NCBI GenBank assembly: GCA_031555955.1
Contig: JAVBTY010000027.1
Span: 1 to 18,724, forward strand
Source: Azoarcus sp031555955
GTDB taxonomy: Bacteria; Pseudomonadota; Gammaproteobacteria; Burkholderiales; Rhodocyclaceae
Length of the DNA: 18,724 nucleotides
Reading direction: 5' to 3'
Shown one piece after another: positions 7,331-14,452 of the stretch; position 1 is the first letter of the stretch; the number at the start of each line of letters is the position of its first letter. A program made the translations under genes and the position numbers. The notes beneath the pieces are model-generated. The model searched no databases, was not told the origin of the DNA, and worked only from the letters and a program-made list of their open reading frames with translations.

Positions 7331-7872
7331 TATGTAAGGTCCCGAAACAGTCTGAGTGGAAAAAAGGAGTGAGATGCCGGAAAGCAGGCAGCCGACGGGT
7401 TTTACCCTGATCAGTTCAGGGGGTGGTCTGGGTATATTTTCTCATTATTTCAGGCAGTAACAGGCCCATTTTTGGCTCTGCTTCCAGGGATGGCATCTCA
7501 TACCTTGTCGTATAGGATGTTGCGATGGGTCAAGGATATAGCCATCTGGGTGCGCAAGAGCGTGCGCTGTTCCCGCCTGAATATCTGGATGGATCGAGTG
7601 AGGCCACACTGTGATTCCGCGCCATTTTAAACCGGGGTTTTCAGCACAATTTTCATGATGGACAAAGGGTTGTGTCATGGAGAAACCGGATTTTATGGAT
7701 GGGCAGACTGCTTTTGCCCTGAAGCATGTCGGGCGGTGCAAAAAGAGAAAGTATTTTTTCGCTGCGGTGCACCATGACGGCTGGCGCTGGATAGAATCAT
7801 CTCTTCCTGTATCCTTTGCGCCAGCCGGTTACGGAGATATCCTGTCTGTGGACGGGCGGCGTTTTTCTGCTC
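7331..7872. other. AT-richer intergenic region between hemB and the esterase
   Basis: About 540 bp separate the divergent hemB and esterase genes. Base composition is visibly less GC-rich than in the flanking genes, with runs such as TATATTTTCTC near 7433 and GTATTTTTTCG near 7751. It must hold the hemB promoter and that of the esterase-kup pair, but I found no convincing -35/-10 pair for either. A TAGAAT at 7792-7797 is a lone -10-like hexamer. The region holds one weak plus-strand ORF (7677-7910) and a hairpin (7405-7421). No tRNA, insertion-sequence end or recognisable gene remnant is seen. Confidence 0.5.
7405..7421. other. hairpin in the hemB leader region
   Basis: CCCTGA and TCAGGG pair perfectly (6 bp) across a 5-nt loop, about 75 bp upstream of the hemB start. 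On the minus strand the adjoining bases GGGTAAAACCC could form an alternative small hairpin. It could be part of the hemB leader or an operator-like dyad; function unknown. Confidence 0.3.
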
Positions 7873-7910
7873 ATGTCACAACCCACCCCACAGACCCGGG
7901 CGCTGCTTGA
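7677..7910 (+). CDS. possible small hypothetical protein (77 aa)
   Basis: This is an open frame of 77 codons starting with ATG and preceded by AAAGGG seven bases upstream, a plausible ribosome site. The product is rich in aromatic and basic residues (GRCKKRKYFFAAVHHDGWRWIE) and matches no family I recognise. It has no signal peptide or membrane segment. Its 3' end overlaps the preferred esterase start (7873) by 38 bp in another frame. The AT-richer composition differs from the neighbours. It may be a chance ORF; only the ribosome site argues for it. Confidence 0.22.
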   Translation: MEKPDFMDGQTAFALKHVGRCKKRKYFFAAVHHDGWRWIESSLPVSFAPAGYGDILSVDGRRFSAHVTTHPTDPGAA

Positions 7911-8832
7911 TATGGTGTACCGGGTCGATGCGCCGCGTTTCCATCAGCTTTCAGTCAGCCAGGCGCGGCACTCTTTCCAGAAACTGCTGTTTGCATTCCG
8001 GCCGGATGCACCGGCGGTGGCCTCAACGGTGGAAGTGCCGATGGCGCGCGCGGAGGGTTCGGCGCTGCTGGCCCGGCTGTACCGCCCGCTTGAAAGCCGT
8101 GCGGATAAAACCCTGCCGCTGCTGCTGTGGCTGCATGGCGGCGGCTGGTGCGTGGGCGATGTGGCGAGTTATGACGTGCTGTGCCGCGAGCTGGCGAACG
8201 GTTCCGGCTGCGCGGTGCTGTCGGTGGATTACCGGCTTGCGCCGGAGCATCCGTTTCCCGCCGCGGTGGACGATGCCCGTTTTGCTTTCGACTGGGCGGT
8301 GGCCAACGCGGCGCTGCTCGGTATCGATCCGGCGCGCATCGCGCTGGGGGGCGACAGTGCCGGCGGCAACCTGTCCATTGTGACGGCGCTGGCCCTGCGC
8401 GATGCGGGCGGCCCCCAGGCAGCGTTTCTGCTGCTGGTGTATCCGAGTACCGAAATCCTCAGCGCGCGGCCGTCGCGCCAGACGTTTGCCGAAGGTTATT
8501 TTCTCGACCGGGAAAGCCTGGAGTGGTTTTTTTCCCGCTATCTGCCGCAGGGCAATACGGAGGACTGGCGTGCGTCGCCCATGAGGGCGGCATCGCTGGG
8601 CGGCCTGCCGCCGATGCTGCTGGCAAGCGCCGGACTCGATCCCCTTTCGGATGACTGCGCCGCTTTCGCCGCGCGCGTGCGCGCGGAGGGAGGGGAGGTT
8701 GAACATCTGGCGGTGGAGGGCGTCATTCACGGTTTTCTGACGTTGGGGAAAATGTTCCCCGAAGCCGGTGCTACGGTGAAGCATGCCGCCCGGGCGCTGC
8801 GCATGCGTCTGAAGGCGGATGCGACGTCATGA
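7873..8832 (+). CDS. alpha/beta hydrolase, hormone-sensitive-lipase (HSL, family IV) esterase
   Basis: This 319-residue carboxylesterase has the HSL-type layout. The oxyanion-hole motif is HGGGW (88-92), the nucleophile elbow GDSAGGN has Ser162, the acid is Asp256 in SAGLDPLSDD, and the His is His286 in GVIHGF. VDYRLAPEHPFPAAVDD (118-134) is diagnostic of the family, which usually hydrolyses short-chain acyl esters; the physiological substrate is unknown. An N-terminal cap helix region (residues 1-50) precedes the core, and no signal peptide is seen, so a cytoplasmic location is expected. The ATG at 7873 was chosen over a TTG at 7816 by family length; a ribosome site is not obvious. kup follows after 22 bp. 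Confidence 0.9.
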   Translation: MSQPTPQTRALLDMVYRVDAPRFHQLSVSQARHSFQKLLFAFRPDAPAVASTVEVPMARAEGSALLARLYRPLESRADKTLPLLLWLHGGGWCVGDVASYDVLCRELANGSGCAVLSVDYRLAPEHPFPAAVDDARFAFDWAVANAALLGIDPARIALGGDSAGGNLSIVTALALRDAGGPQAAFLLLVYPSTEILSARPSRQTFAEGYFLDRESLEWFFSRYLPQGNTEDWRASPMRAASLGGLPPMLLASAGLDPLSDDCAAFAARVRAEGGEVEHLAVEGVIHGFLTLGKMFPEAGATVKHAARALRMRLKADATS

Positions 8833-8854
8833 TGCAGTCTTTACGGGGATAAGC

Positions 8855-10765
8855 ATGCAGACCGGCGAAAACGCGGGGATTCCAGTGAAAACGCCCCCCC
8901 ATCTCCCCAGGGCAGGGCTTGCGGGCATGGCGGTGGCGGCCATCGGAGTGGTGTTCGGCGATATCGGCACCAGCCCCCTCTATACGCTGAAAGAGGTTTT
9001 CAACGGCCCGCATGCGGTCGCAGTAACCCAGGCCAATGTCTACGGGATTCTTTCCCTTGTTTTCTGGGCGCTGACACTGGTCGTTTCGGCCAAGTACGTC
9101 ACCTTCATCACCCGCGCGGATAACCGCGGCGAGGGCGGAATCATGGCGCTCACCTCGCTGGCGCTGCGCGCGGTGAAGCCGGGCTGGCAGACGTGGCTGC
9201 TGTCGGTAACCGGTGTGTTCGGCGCGGCGCTGTTTTATGGCGACGGGATGATTACCCCGGCCATTTCGGTGCTTTCCGCGGTAGAGGGGCTGGAGGTGGC
9301 GCTACCCGCTTCGCGCCCGTGGATCATCCCCATTTCGCTTTCGGTGCTGATCGGGCTTTTCCTCTTGCAGCGCCGGGGCACGGGCAGCGTGGGCGCGATT
9401 TTCGGACCGGTTATGCTGTGCTGGTTCGCGGTGCTCGCCCTGCTTGGCATCAACGGCATCCGCGCGCATCCGGAAATACTGGGCGCGCTCAATCCGCTGT
9501 GGGCGGCGCGTTTTTTTGCAGACCAGCCGCTGCTGGGCTGGCTCGCGCTGGGCGCGGTGGTGCTGGCGATTACCGGCGGCGAGGCCCTGTATGCCGATAT
9601 GGGGCATTTTGGCCGACGGCCTATCAGACTGGCCTGGTTTATCGCGGTGTTTCCCGCGCTGTATCTCAATTATCTGGGGCAGGGGGCGATGATCCTCGAT
9701 GATCCGGAAAAGGTCCGCAACCCGTTTTACATGCTGGTGCCGGAGTCCCTGCTTTACCCCGTAGTCGCCATGGCGACGCTGGCGACCATCATCGCCAGCC
9801 AGGCGGTAATTTCGGGCGCTTTTTCTTTGACGCGGCAGGCGATCCAGCTTGGCTACGCGCCGCGCATGCTGGTGGTGCACACATCGGAACGCGAAATCGG
9901 GCAGATCTACGTTCCCGGCATCAACTGGATGCTGCTGGGCGCGGTGGTGGCGCTGGTAATCGGCTTCCGCTCATCAAGCGCGCTGGCGTCGGCCTACGGC
10001 ATCGCAGTCACGCTGACGATGGCGATCGACACGCTGCTCGCCTTCATCGTGGTGCAAAGCCTGTGGGGCTGGGGCAGGGGCAAAGCGCTATTGTTTCTCG
10101 CCGTGTTCCTTGGCGTGGATATGGCCTTCTTTTCCGCAACCACGGTGAAAGTGCTTGCTGGCGGCTGGTTCCCGCTGCTGATCGGGGCGCTGGTCTTTAC
10201 CCTGCTTACCACCTGGAAGCGTGGACGGGCCCAGCTTAGCGAACGCATCCGCACCGATACCATTCCGCTGGATACGTTTATCCAGACAATGTTTCACAAT
10301 CCTCCGCCGCGCGTGGAGGGAACCGCGATATTCCTGACCACCTGGCTCGAAGGCGTGCCGCGCGCGCTGCTGCACAACCTGATCCACAACAAGGTGCTGC
10401 ATGAACGCGTAGTGCTGCTGACAGTGGAAACCGCCGACGAACCGTACGTGCCGGACGATGCGCGTCTGGCGCTGGAGGAGCTGGACTACGGCTTTTACCG
10501 GTTGCGGGTGAAATACGGCTTCAAGGACAGTCCGGACATTCCCGCCGCGCTTGCGCTGTGCGCGGGGCAGGGGCTGTCTTTCAACATGATGGAAACCTCT
10601 TTTTTTCTCGGTCGCGAAACGCTGATTCCGCGTGTGGGTTCCGGCATGCCGCAGTGGCGCGAAAAACTGTTCGTGCTGCTGTTCCGCAACGCTGGCAGCG
10701 CCGCCGACTATTTCCGCATTCCCCCCAACCGGGTGGTGGAACTGGGAACTCAGGTCGAGTTCTAG
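8855..10765 (+). CDS. kup: Kup, low-affinity potassium uptake protein
   Basis: Kup (TrkD) is an inner-membrane K+ transporter, probably working as a K+/H+ symporter. The first membrane segment carries the family signature GVVFGDIGTSPLYTLKEVF. It is followed by VFWALTLVVSAKYV and NRGEGGIMALTSLAL, GALFYGDGMITPAISVLSAVEGL, and TGGEALYADMGHFGRRPIRLAW, all typical. About 12 hydrophobic segments fill the first 450 residues, followed by a soluble C-terminal domain ending ELGTQVEF. The length from ATG 8855 is 636 (E. coli 622). This start has GGGG about seven bases upstream; an alternative ATG at 8819 would overlap the esterase by 14 bp. It is transcribed with, or just behind, the esterase and closed by the hairpin at 10813-10843. 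Confidence 0.95.
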   Translation: MQTGENAGIPVKTPPHLPRAGLAGMAVAAIGVVFGDIGTSPLYTLKEVFNGPHAVAVTQANVYGILSLVFWALTLVVSAKYVTFITRADNRGEGGIMALTSLALRAVKPGWQTWLLSVTGVFGAALFYGDGMITPAISVLSAVEGLEVALPASRPWIIPISLSVLIGLFLLQRRGTGSVGAIFGPVMLCWFAVLALLGINGIRAHPEILGALNPLWAARFFADQPLLGWLALGAVVLAITGGEALYADMGHFGRRPIRLAWFIAVFPALYLNYLGQGAMILDDPEKVRNPFYMLVPESLLYPVVAMATLATIIASQAVISGAFSLTRQAIQLGYAPRMLVVHTSEREIGQIYVPGINWMLLGAVVALVIGFRSSSALASAYGIAVTLTMAIDTLLAFIVVQSLWGWGRGKALLFLAVFLGVDMAFFSATTVKVLAGGWFPLLIGALVFTLLTTWKRGRAQLSERIRTDTIPLDTFIQTMFHNPPPRVEGTAIFLTTWLEGVPRALLHNLIHNKVLHERVVLLTVETADEPYVPDDARLALEELDYGFYRLRVKYGFKDSPDIPAALALCAGQGLSFNMMETSFFLGRETLIPRVGSGMPQWREKLFVLLFRNAGSAADYFRIPPNRVVELGTQVEF

Positions 10766-10812
10766 CCGCGGGCCGGAGCGGTTCCCGCTCCGTGCAACTC
10801 ATGCACGCAAAA

Positions 10813-10843
10813 AACGGAAAGCCGCATAAAGCGGCTTTCCGTT
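10813..10843. terminator. bidirectional intrinsic terminator between kup and mscS
   Basis: A perfect 13-bp stem (10813-10825 with 10831-10843, core CGGAAAGCCGC) closes a 5-nt ATAAA loop. Six A at 10809-10814 give a T-tract when read on the minus strand, a textbook terminator for mscS. On the plus strand the stem is followed by TTCTGCTTT, a weaker but usable tail for kup. Confidence 0.9.
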
Positions 10844-10868
10844 CTGCTTTCGCGCGGCAGGAGGGGAA

Positions 10869-11693
10869 TCAGCCCGCCTGGTTGATGATGACGCTCTGTG
10901 CGGGCATGGGCGCGGGGAAACCGCCTTCGGCCAGGACTTCCTTGATCGTGCGGTTGGTGTCGAAATACACCTGCCAGTAATGGTCGTTATGGCAGTAAGG
11001 ACGCACGGCCAGCACCGGGCCGACGAGGTTGAGCTCCAGAATCTCGACATCGACCGCGGGCTCTTCCAGCACGTTGGGGATGGTGGCGATCTTTTCGCGC
11101 AGCAGCTGCATGGCCGAGCGGTGGTCGGCGGCTCCGGAGATCTGCGCTTTCAGGTCGACGCGGCGGAACGGCATGGCGGTGTAGTTCTGGATCGTGTCGG
11201 CGAAAAGCTTGTTGTTGCCGATAATGGTGAGCACGTTGTCCATCGTGTGAACGGTGGTTGTGAACAGCCCCAGTTCAGCCACCGTGCCGGTAACGCCCGC
11301 AGCGGTGATGAAGTCGCCAACCTTGAACGGGCGCAGCACGATCAGGAACGCGCCCGCGGCGAAATTGGCCAGCAGGCCGGACCAGGCCATGCCGATGGCC
11401 ACGCCGGCTGCGGCGATGAGAGCGGCGAAGGTTGTGGTCTGGATGCCGAAGTAGCCGAGAATGCCGACCACCAGCAGAATGTTCAGCGTGACCGTAAGCA
11501 CGGAGCCGAGGTAGCGCAGCACGGTGGGGTCGACTTTCTGTTTGCCCAGCGAAGCGCGCAGCAGGTTGACCGCGACGCCGATCAGCCAGCGGCCGATGAC
11601 CCAGAACAGGATGGCAACGATGATCTTGACGCCGAACTCGCTGGCGTACTGGACGGCGAGTTCCTGATAGTGGGAGAGGGACTGGGTATCCAT
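10869..11693 (-). CDS. mscS: MscS family small-conductance mechanosensitive channel
   Basis: This 274-residue inner-membrane channel opens under membrane tension and releases solutes during hypo-osmotic shock (E. coli MscS has 286). Three membrane helices are visible: about residues 20-42 (VKIIVAILFWVIGRWLIGV), about 60-82, and the pore helix with its Ala/Gly pattern (AALIAAAGVAIGMAWSGLLANFAAGAFLIVLRPF). The beta domain follows with FKVGDFITAAGVTGTVAELGLFTTTV and GNNKLFADTIQNYT, then the cytoplasmic cage. ATG 11693 is the natural start; AGGA lies about 12 bases upstream. The gene has its own candidate promoter (TATAAT at 11796-11801) and a leader with two hairpins. Confidence 0.94.
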   Translation of the reverse strand: MDTQSLSHYQELAVQYASEFGVKIIVAILFWVIGRWLIGVAVNLLRASLGKQKVDPTVLRYLGSVLTVTLNILLVVGILGYFGIQTTTFAALIAAAGVAIGMAWSGLLANFAAGAFLIVLRPFKVGDFITAAGVTGTVAELGLFTTTVHTMDNVLTIIGNNKLFADTIQNYTAMPFRRVDLKAQISGAADHRSAMQLLREKIATIPNVLEEPAVDVEILELNLVGPVLAVRPYCHNDHYWQVYFDTNRTIKEVLAEGGFPAPMPAQSVIINQAG

Positions 11694-11736
11694 GGGTGTT
11701 TTTCTTCCTGAGGGTGTTGAACAGCGCGGAGGAGAT

Positions 11737-11753
11737 GCCTGGCGCAGCCAGGC
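11737..11753 (-). other. mscS leader hairpin 1
   Basis: GCCTGGC (11737-11743) pairs perfectly with GCCAGGC (11747-11753) around a 3-nt GCA loop, 43 bp upstream of the mscS start. There is no T-tract, so it is not a classical terminator. It would lie in the mscS 5' leader if transcription starts at the TATAAT noted nearby. Confidence 0.45.
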
Positions 11754-11764
11754 CCTGACGCGAC

Positions 11765-11789
11765 CGCGCCGTCATGTGCGGACGGCGCG
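11765..11789 (-). other. mscS leader hairpin 2
   Basis: CGCGCCGTC (11765-11773) pairs perfectly with GACGGCGCG (11781-11789), a 9-bp GC-rich stem with a 7-nt loop. It directly follows the expected start point of the candidate mscS promoter on the minus strand. It may instead act as a barrier to readthrough from the upstream EF-hand-like gene, but no T-tract follows. Confidence 0.5.
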
Positions 11790-11795
11790 CCTCCG

Positions 11796-11801
11796 ATTAT
11801 A
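11796..11801 (-). promoter_or_regulatory. candidate -10 element for mscS
   Basis: Read on the minus strand this is a perfect TATAAT hexamer in an otherwise GC-rich gap, about 100 bp upstream of mscS. The -35 position at 17-18 bp spacing (GGGGCG) does not match TTGACA, and no TGn extension is present, so a sigma-70 promoter is only plausible. Confidence 0.35.
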
Positions 11802-11839
11802 TGTCAGTGCGATGAAGCCGCCCCGGAGGGGCCGGACTG

Positions 11840-12877
11840 TTACACACGCAGGTCTACCTGGCTCACGGTGCCGGCAGTGCCGTCCTCGCGCAGGTAAACG
11901 CTGCTTGAACGCATGATGCCCTGCATCTGGTTGGCGGCGTCTTTCAGCGTGAACGCGGTATCGGCCCGGCCGAGGTAGAACGCGCCCACGTTGGCTTCAG
12001 CCAGCGTTTTCAGTTCGCCCTGACCTGAGGCGTCGGGCCGCCAGATGCGCAGCTGGGAGAAGGCCGCGTCGTTTTCATCGATCCAGCCGTTGCCGTCGTC
12101 ATCGAGCAGGGTGAGATCGGCGAAGCCGTCGCCGCTGATCGCGCCGAACAGTTCACGTCCGTCGTCGATGCGTCCGTTGCCGTCGCGGTCGAAAGCGAGA
12201 ATGCCGCTGCCGCCGGTGAGCGGCACGTCGTCGAGCTGGCCGTCGGCGTCGAGATCGAAGCGGAAGCGGATGTCGGACAGCTCCGCCGCCGGTCCGGCGA
12301 AATCGAGGATCAGCGGATCCTTCACCTGCCCCGGCGGGGGCGGCGGGGGCGGTTTCTGCCCGACCTGCAGGCTGAAGGACTGTTCTTCGCTGTACTGGTA
12401 GTGCATGGCGAAGGAAAGGTCGAAGCTGATTTCCTTGCCGTCGGCGGTGCGCACCACGCCGCTGGCGGCGAACGAGGTGCTTTCGGTTTCCGAATAGCTG
12501 GAATGGTAGTCGTAGGTGAAACCGGCGCTGCCGCCCTGGGCCTGGGCGGGGCGAGGCGCATCGCCCTGGGTTGCCGGCGGCTGGCGGAGTTCGGACAGAT
12601 CCGCGATTTTCACCGGCTTTCCGGTGATGAATTCGAGCATGCGCAGCAGAACGTCCAGTTTCGGATCGCCGCTTTCGCTGCCCGGCCCGGCGGCATCCGC
12701 CTTCTGGGCCGCCTGCGCCGCATCGGAAAGGCTGACGGAAGCGCCCGGCGCGCGCCGCTCCGGGAGGCGGGGGGAGACTTGAGGGCCCGACCATGCCTCG
12801 AAGCGCTCTGAAACTTCGCGCCGTTGCGTCTGGGCGTGCGAGGACTGCAGCTGGATATTTGCGGACTGGATTTTCAT
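11840..12877 (-). CDS. uncharacterised EF-hand-like calcium-binding protein
   Basis: This 345-residue hypothetical protein has three Asp-rich loops of the DxDxDG type: FDLDADGQLDD (207-217), FDRDGNGRIDDGRELFG (229-245) and LDDDGNGWIDENDAAF (258-273). These suggest Ca2+ binding of the EF-hand/dockerin kind. The N-terminus (MKIQSANIQLQSSHAQ) looks like a conserved short lead. A seven-proline linker (176-182) splits a beta-rich middle part (FTYDYHSSYSETES, SFDLSFAMHYQYSEE) from the Ca2+-loop domain, and LREDGTAGTVSQVDL closes the protein. I recall proteins of this layout as hypothetical in other proteobacteria, but no function is known to me. No signal peptide or membrane segment is visible. ATG 12877 has a strong GGGAGG four bases upstream. 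It is downstream of hemH and the small membrane protein. Confidence 0.8.
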   Translation of the reverse strand: MKIQSANIQLQSSHAQTQRREVSERFEAWSGPQVSPRLPERRAPGASVSLSDAAQAAQKADAAGPGSESGDPKLDVLLRMLEFITGKPVKIADLSELRQPPATQGDAPRPAQAQGGSAGFTYDYHSSYSETESTSFAASGVVRTADGKEISFDLSFAMHYQYSEEQSFSLQVGQKPPPPPPPGQVKDPLILDFAGPAAELSDIRFRFDLDADGQLDDVPLTGGSGILAFDRDGNGRIDDGRELFGAISGDGFADLTLLDDDGNGWIDENDAAFSQLRIWRPDASGQGELKTLAEANVGAFYLGRADTAFTLKDAANQMQGIMRSSSVYLREDGTAGTVSQVDLRV

Positions 12878-12972
12878 GACACCTCCCTGTTCCGTCTGGG
12901 CGGAAGTCTGGGCAGAATTTGCCTGCTGGGTATAACGGCAGCAGCGCGGAAAACTTGAGCGGGAAGGCGCTT

Positions 12973-13371
12973 CTACAGATCGTCCCGGCGGCTGTTGCGG
13001 CTCAGGGTGATGCGGCCACGGCGCTCGCCCGTGGCGATATTCACCAGCCAGGTGAGCAGGCTGTAAAGCAGCGCGCTCCAGAACGCGGTCCAGAAATCGT
13101 CCACATGCACGCCGCTGACGAGCCCGGATACGGCCCAGAACAGCAGGGCATTGATCACCAGGGTGAAAAAGCCCAGCGAAAGCAGCGTGATGGGCAGGGT
13201 GACAAGGATCAGGATGGGGCGGATCAGTGCGTTGACGAGCCCTAGCAGCAGGGCCGCCAGGAGCGCGGCGACATAGTCGTCCACCCGCAGGCCGGAAACC
13301 AGTCCGGGGAGTAGCAGCAGGGCGGCGGCGTTGAGCGCCCAGCGCAGCAGAAGTTGCAGGGTCGGGTTCAT
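12973..13371 (-). CDS. small four-helix membrane protein, phage holin family 4_2 (PF04020/YvlD type)
   Basis: This 132-residue integral membrane protein has four hydrophobic segments: about 5-27, 33-55 (AALLAALLLGLVNALIRPIL), 58-80 (LPITLLSLGFFTLVINALLF) and 95-115. The LGLVNALIRPIL and LPITLLSLGFFTLVINALLF blocks are the hallmark of the family, which is widespread in bacteria outside phages. Its function is largely unknown, and the holin name should not be taken as evidence of a prophage here. The VSGLRVDDYVAALLAA and VSGVHVDDFWTAFWSA stretches look like an internal duplication. ATG overlaps the hemH stop (ATGA), so translation is coupled to hemH. A short basic tail (ERRGRITLSRNSRRDDL) faces the cytoplasm. 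Confidence 0.88.
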   Translation of the reverse strand: MNPTLQLLLRWALNAAALLLLPGLVSGLRVDDYVAALLAALLLGLVNALIRPILILVTLPITLLSLGFFTLVINALLFWAVSGLVSGVHVDDFWTAFWSALLYSLLTWLVNIATGERRGRITLSRNSRRDDL

Positions 13372-14426
13372 GGCCGGGCCGGGGGGGCGTCTGGCGCGGC
13401 TGTTTCCAGCCAGTGGCCAAGATGGCGGCAGGCGAGGGCGGTCAGGGCAGACATCCAGTCGTGGCGCTCGTTGAGGCACGGAATGTAACTGAACGCCCGG
13501 CCTCCGGCGGCGAGAAAGGCCGCCTTGCATTCCATGGCGATTTCTTCCAGCGTTTCCAGACAGTCGGCGGTAAAGCCGGGGCACATCACATCCACTTCCC
13601 GGAGCCCTTCGCGCGCCAGCGCCTCCAGCGTCGGCTGGGTGTAGGGCCTGAGCCATTCGGCCTTGCCGAAGCGGGACTGGAAGGTGACGAGCATGCGTTC
13701 CGCGGGCAGCCCCAGCGCGGCGCCAAGGCGGGCGGCGGTAGTGTGGCATTCGTCGTGGTAGGGATCGCCCAGATCCCGGCTGCGGCGCGGCAGGCCGTGA
13801 AAGCTCAGCACCAGCCGTTCTGCCTGGCCGTTCGCCGTCCAGTGGTCGCGCACGCTTTGCGCCAGGGCGGCGATGTAGCCGGGATCGTCGTGAAAATCAC
13901 GCACATAGCGCAGTTCCGGCAGGTTGCGCCAGCGGCGCAGGCAGCGCGCCACTTCGTCCATCGTGCTGGCCGTGGTGCTGGCGGCGTATTGCGGGTAGAG
14001 CGGAATGACCAGGATGCGGTCGTGCCCGGCCGCGCGCAGCCGGTTGAGCGTATCGGCGATGGAGGGCGCGCCGTAGCGCATCGCCCAGGCGACATCGACC
14101 TTATGGCCGGCCTGGCCGAGGTAGCCGCCGAGCAGTTTCGCCTGACGTTCGGTATGGACCTTCAGCGGCGAGCCTTCCTCCAGCCACACGCTGGCGTATT
14201 TTTCCGCCGATCTGGCCGGGCGGGTGTTGAGGATGATGCCGTTGAGAATGGGCCACCACGCGGCGCGGGGGATTTCGACCACGCGCGGGTCGGAGAGAAA
14301 CTGTTTCAGATAGGGACGCAGCGCCGCCGCGGTGGGGGCGGCGGGGGTGCCGAGGTTGACCAGCAGCACCGCCGTGCGCGTTGTGGCAGTGGCGTTGCGC
14401 GGCGGTTCAGGCCAGTAGCGGGGCAT
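13368..14426 (-). CDS. hemH: HemH, ferrochelatase
   Basis: HemH inserts Fe2+ into protoporphyrin IX, the last step of protoheme synthesis, at the cytoplasmic face of the membrane. The protein of 352 residues starts with the conserved AVLLVNLGTP (19-28). The metal-site His210 lies in LSFHGLP and the partner Glu291 in CLETLEEI. PLYPQYAASTTAST (142-155) and TFQSRFGKAEWLRPYT (248-263) are strong signatures. Its 14 or so N-terminal residues before VNLGTP vary among relatives. The ATG at 14426 is preceded by AAGGAAG, a clear ribosome site. It lies 26 bp downstream of hrcA and is coupled to the following membrane protein gene. Confidence 0.97.
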   Translation of the reverse strand: MPRYWPEPPRNATATTRTAVLLVNLGTPAAPTAAALRPYLKQFLSDPRVVEIPRAAWWPILNGIILNTRPARSAEKYASVWLEEGSPLKVHTERQAKLLGGYLGQAGHKVDVAWAMRYGAPSIADTLNRLRAAGHDRILVIPLYPQYAASTTASTMDEVARCLRRWRNLPELRYVRDFHDDPGYIAALAQSVRDHWTANGQAERLVLSFHGLPRRSRDLGDPYHDECHTTAARLGAALGLPAERMLVTFQSRFGKAEWLRPYTQPTLEALAREGLREVDVMCPGFTADCLETLEEIAMECKAAFLAAGGRAFSYIPCLNERHDWMSALTALACRHLGHWLETAAPDAPPARP

Positions 14427-14452
14427 GGGCTTCCTTTGCGGCGCGCGGCGCG

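Noticed and set aside
6230..7372. A 380-codon plus-strand open frame opposite hemB
   Set aside because: It is fully antisense to a complete HemB with both active-site lysines, and its product is low-complexity and basic.
7445..7741. A minus-strand open frame of 98 codons in the AT-richer gap
   Set aside because: It begins with TTG, the internal ATG (7678) has no ribosome site, and the product matches nothing recognisable.
12973..13371. Prophage signal from the holin-family name
   Set aside because: PF04020 proteins are common chromosomal membrane proteins; no other phage gene, integrase or attachment site is near.
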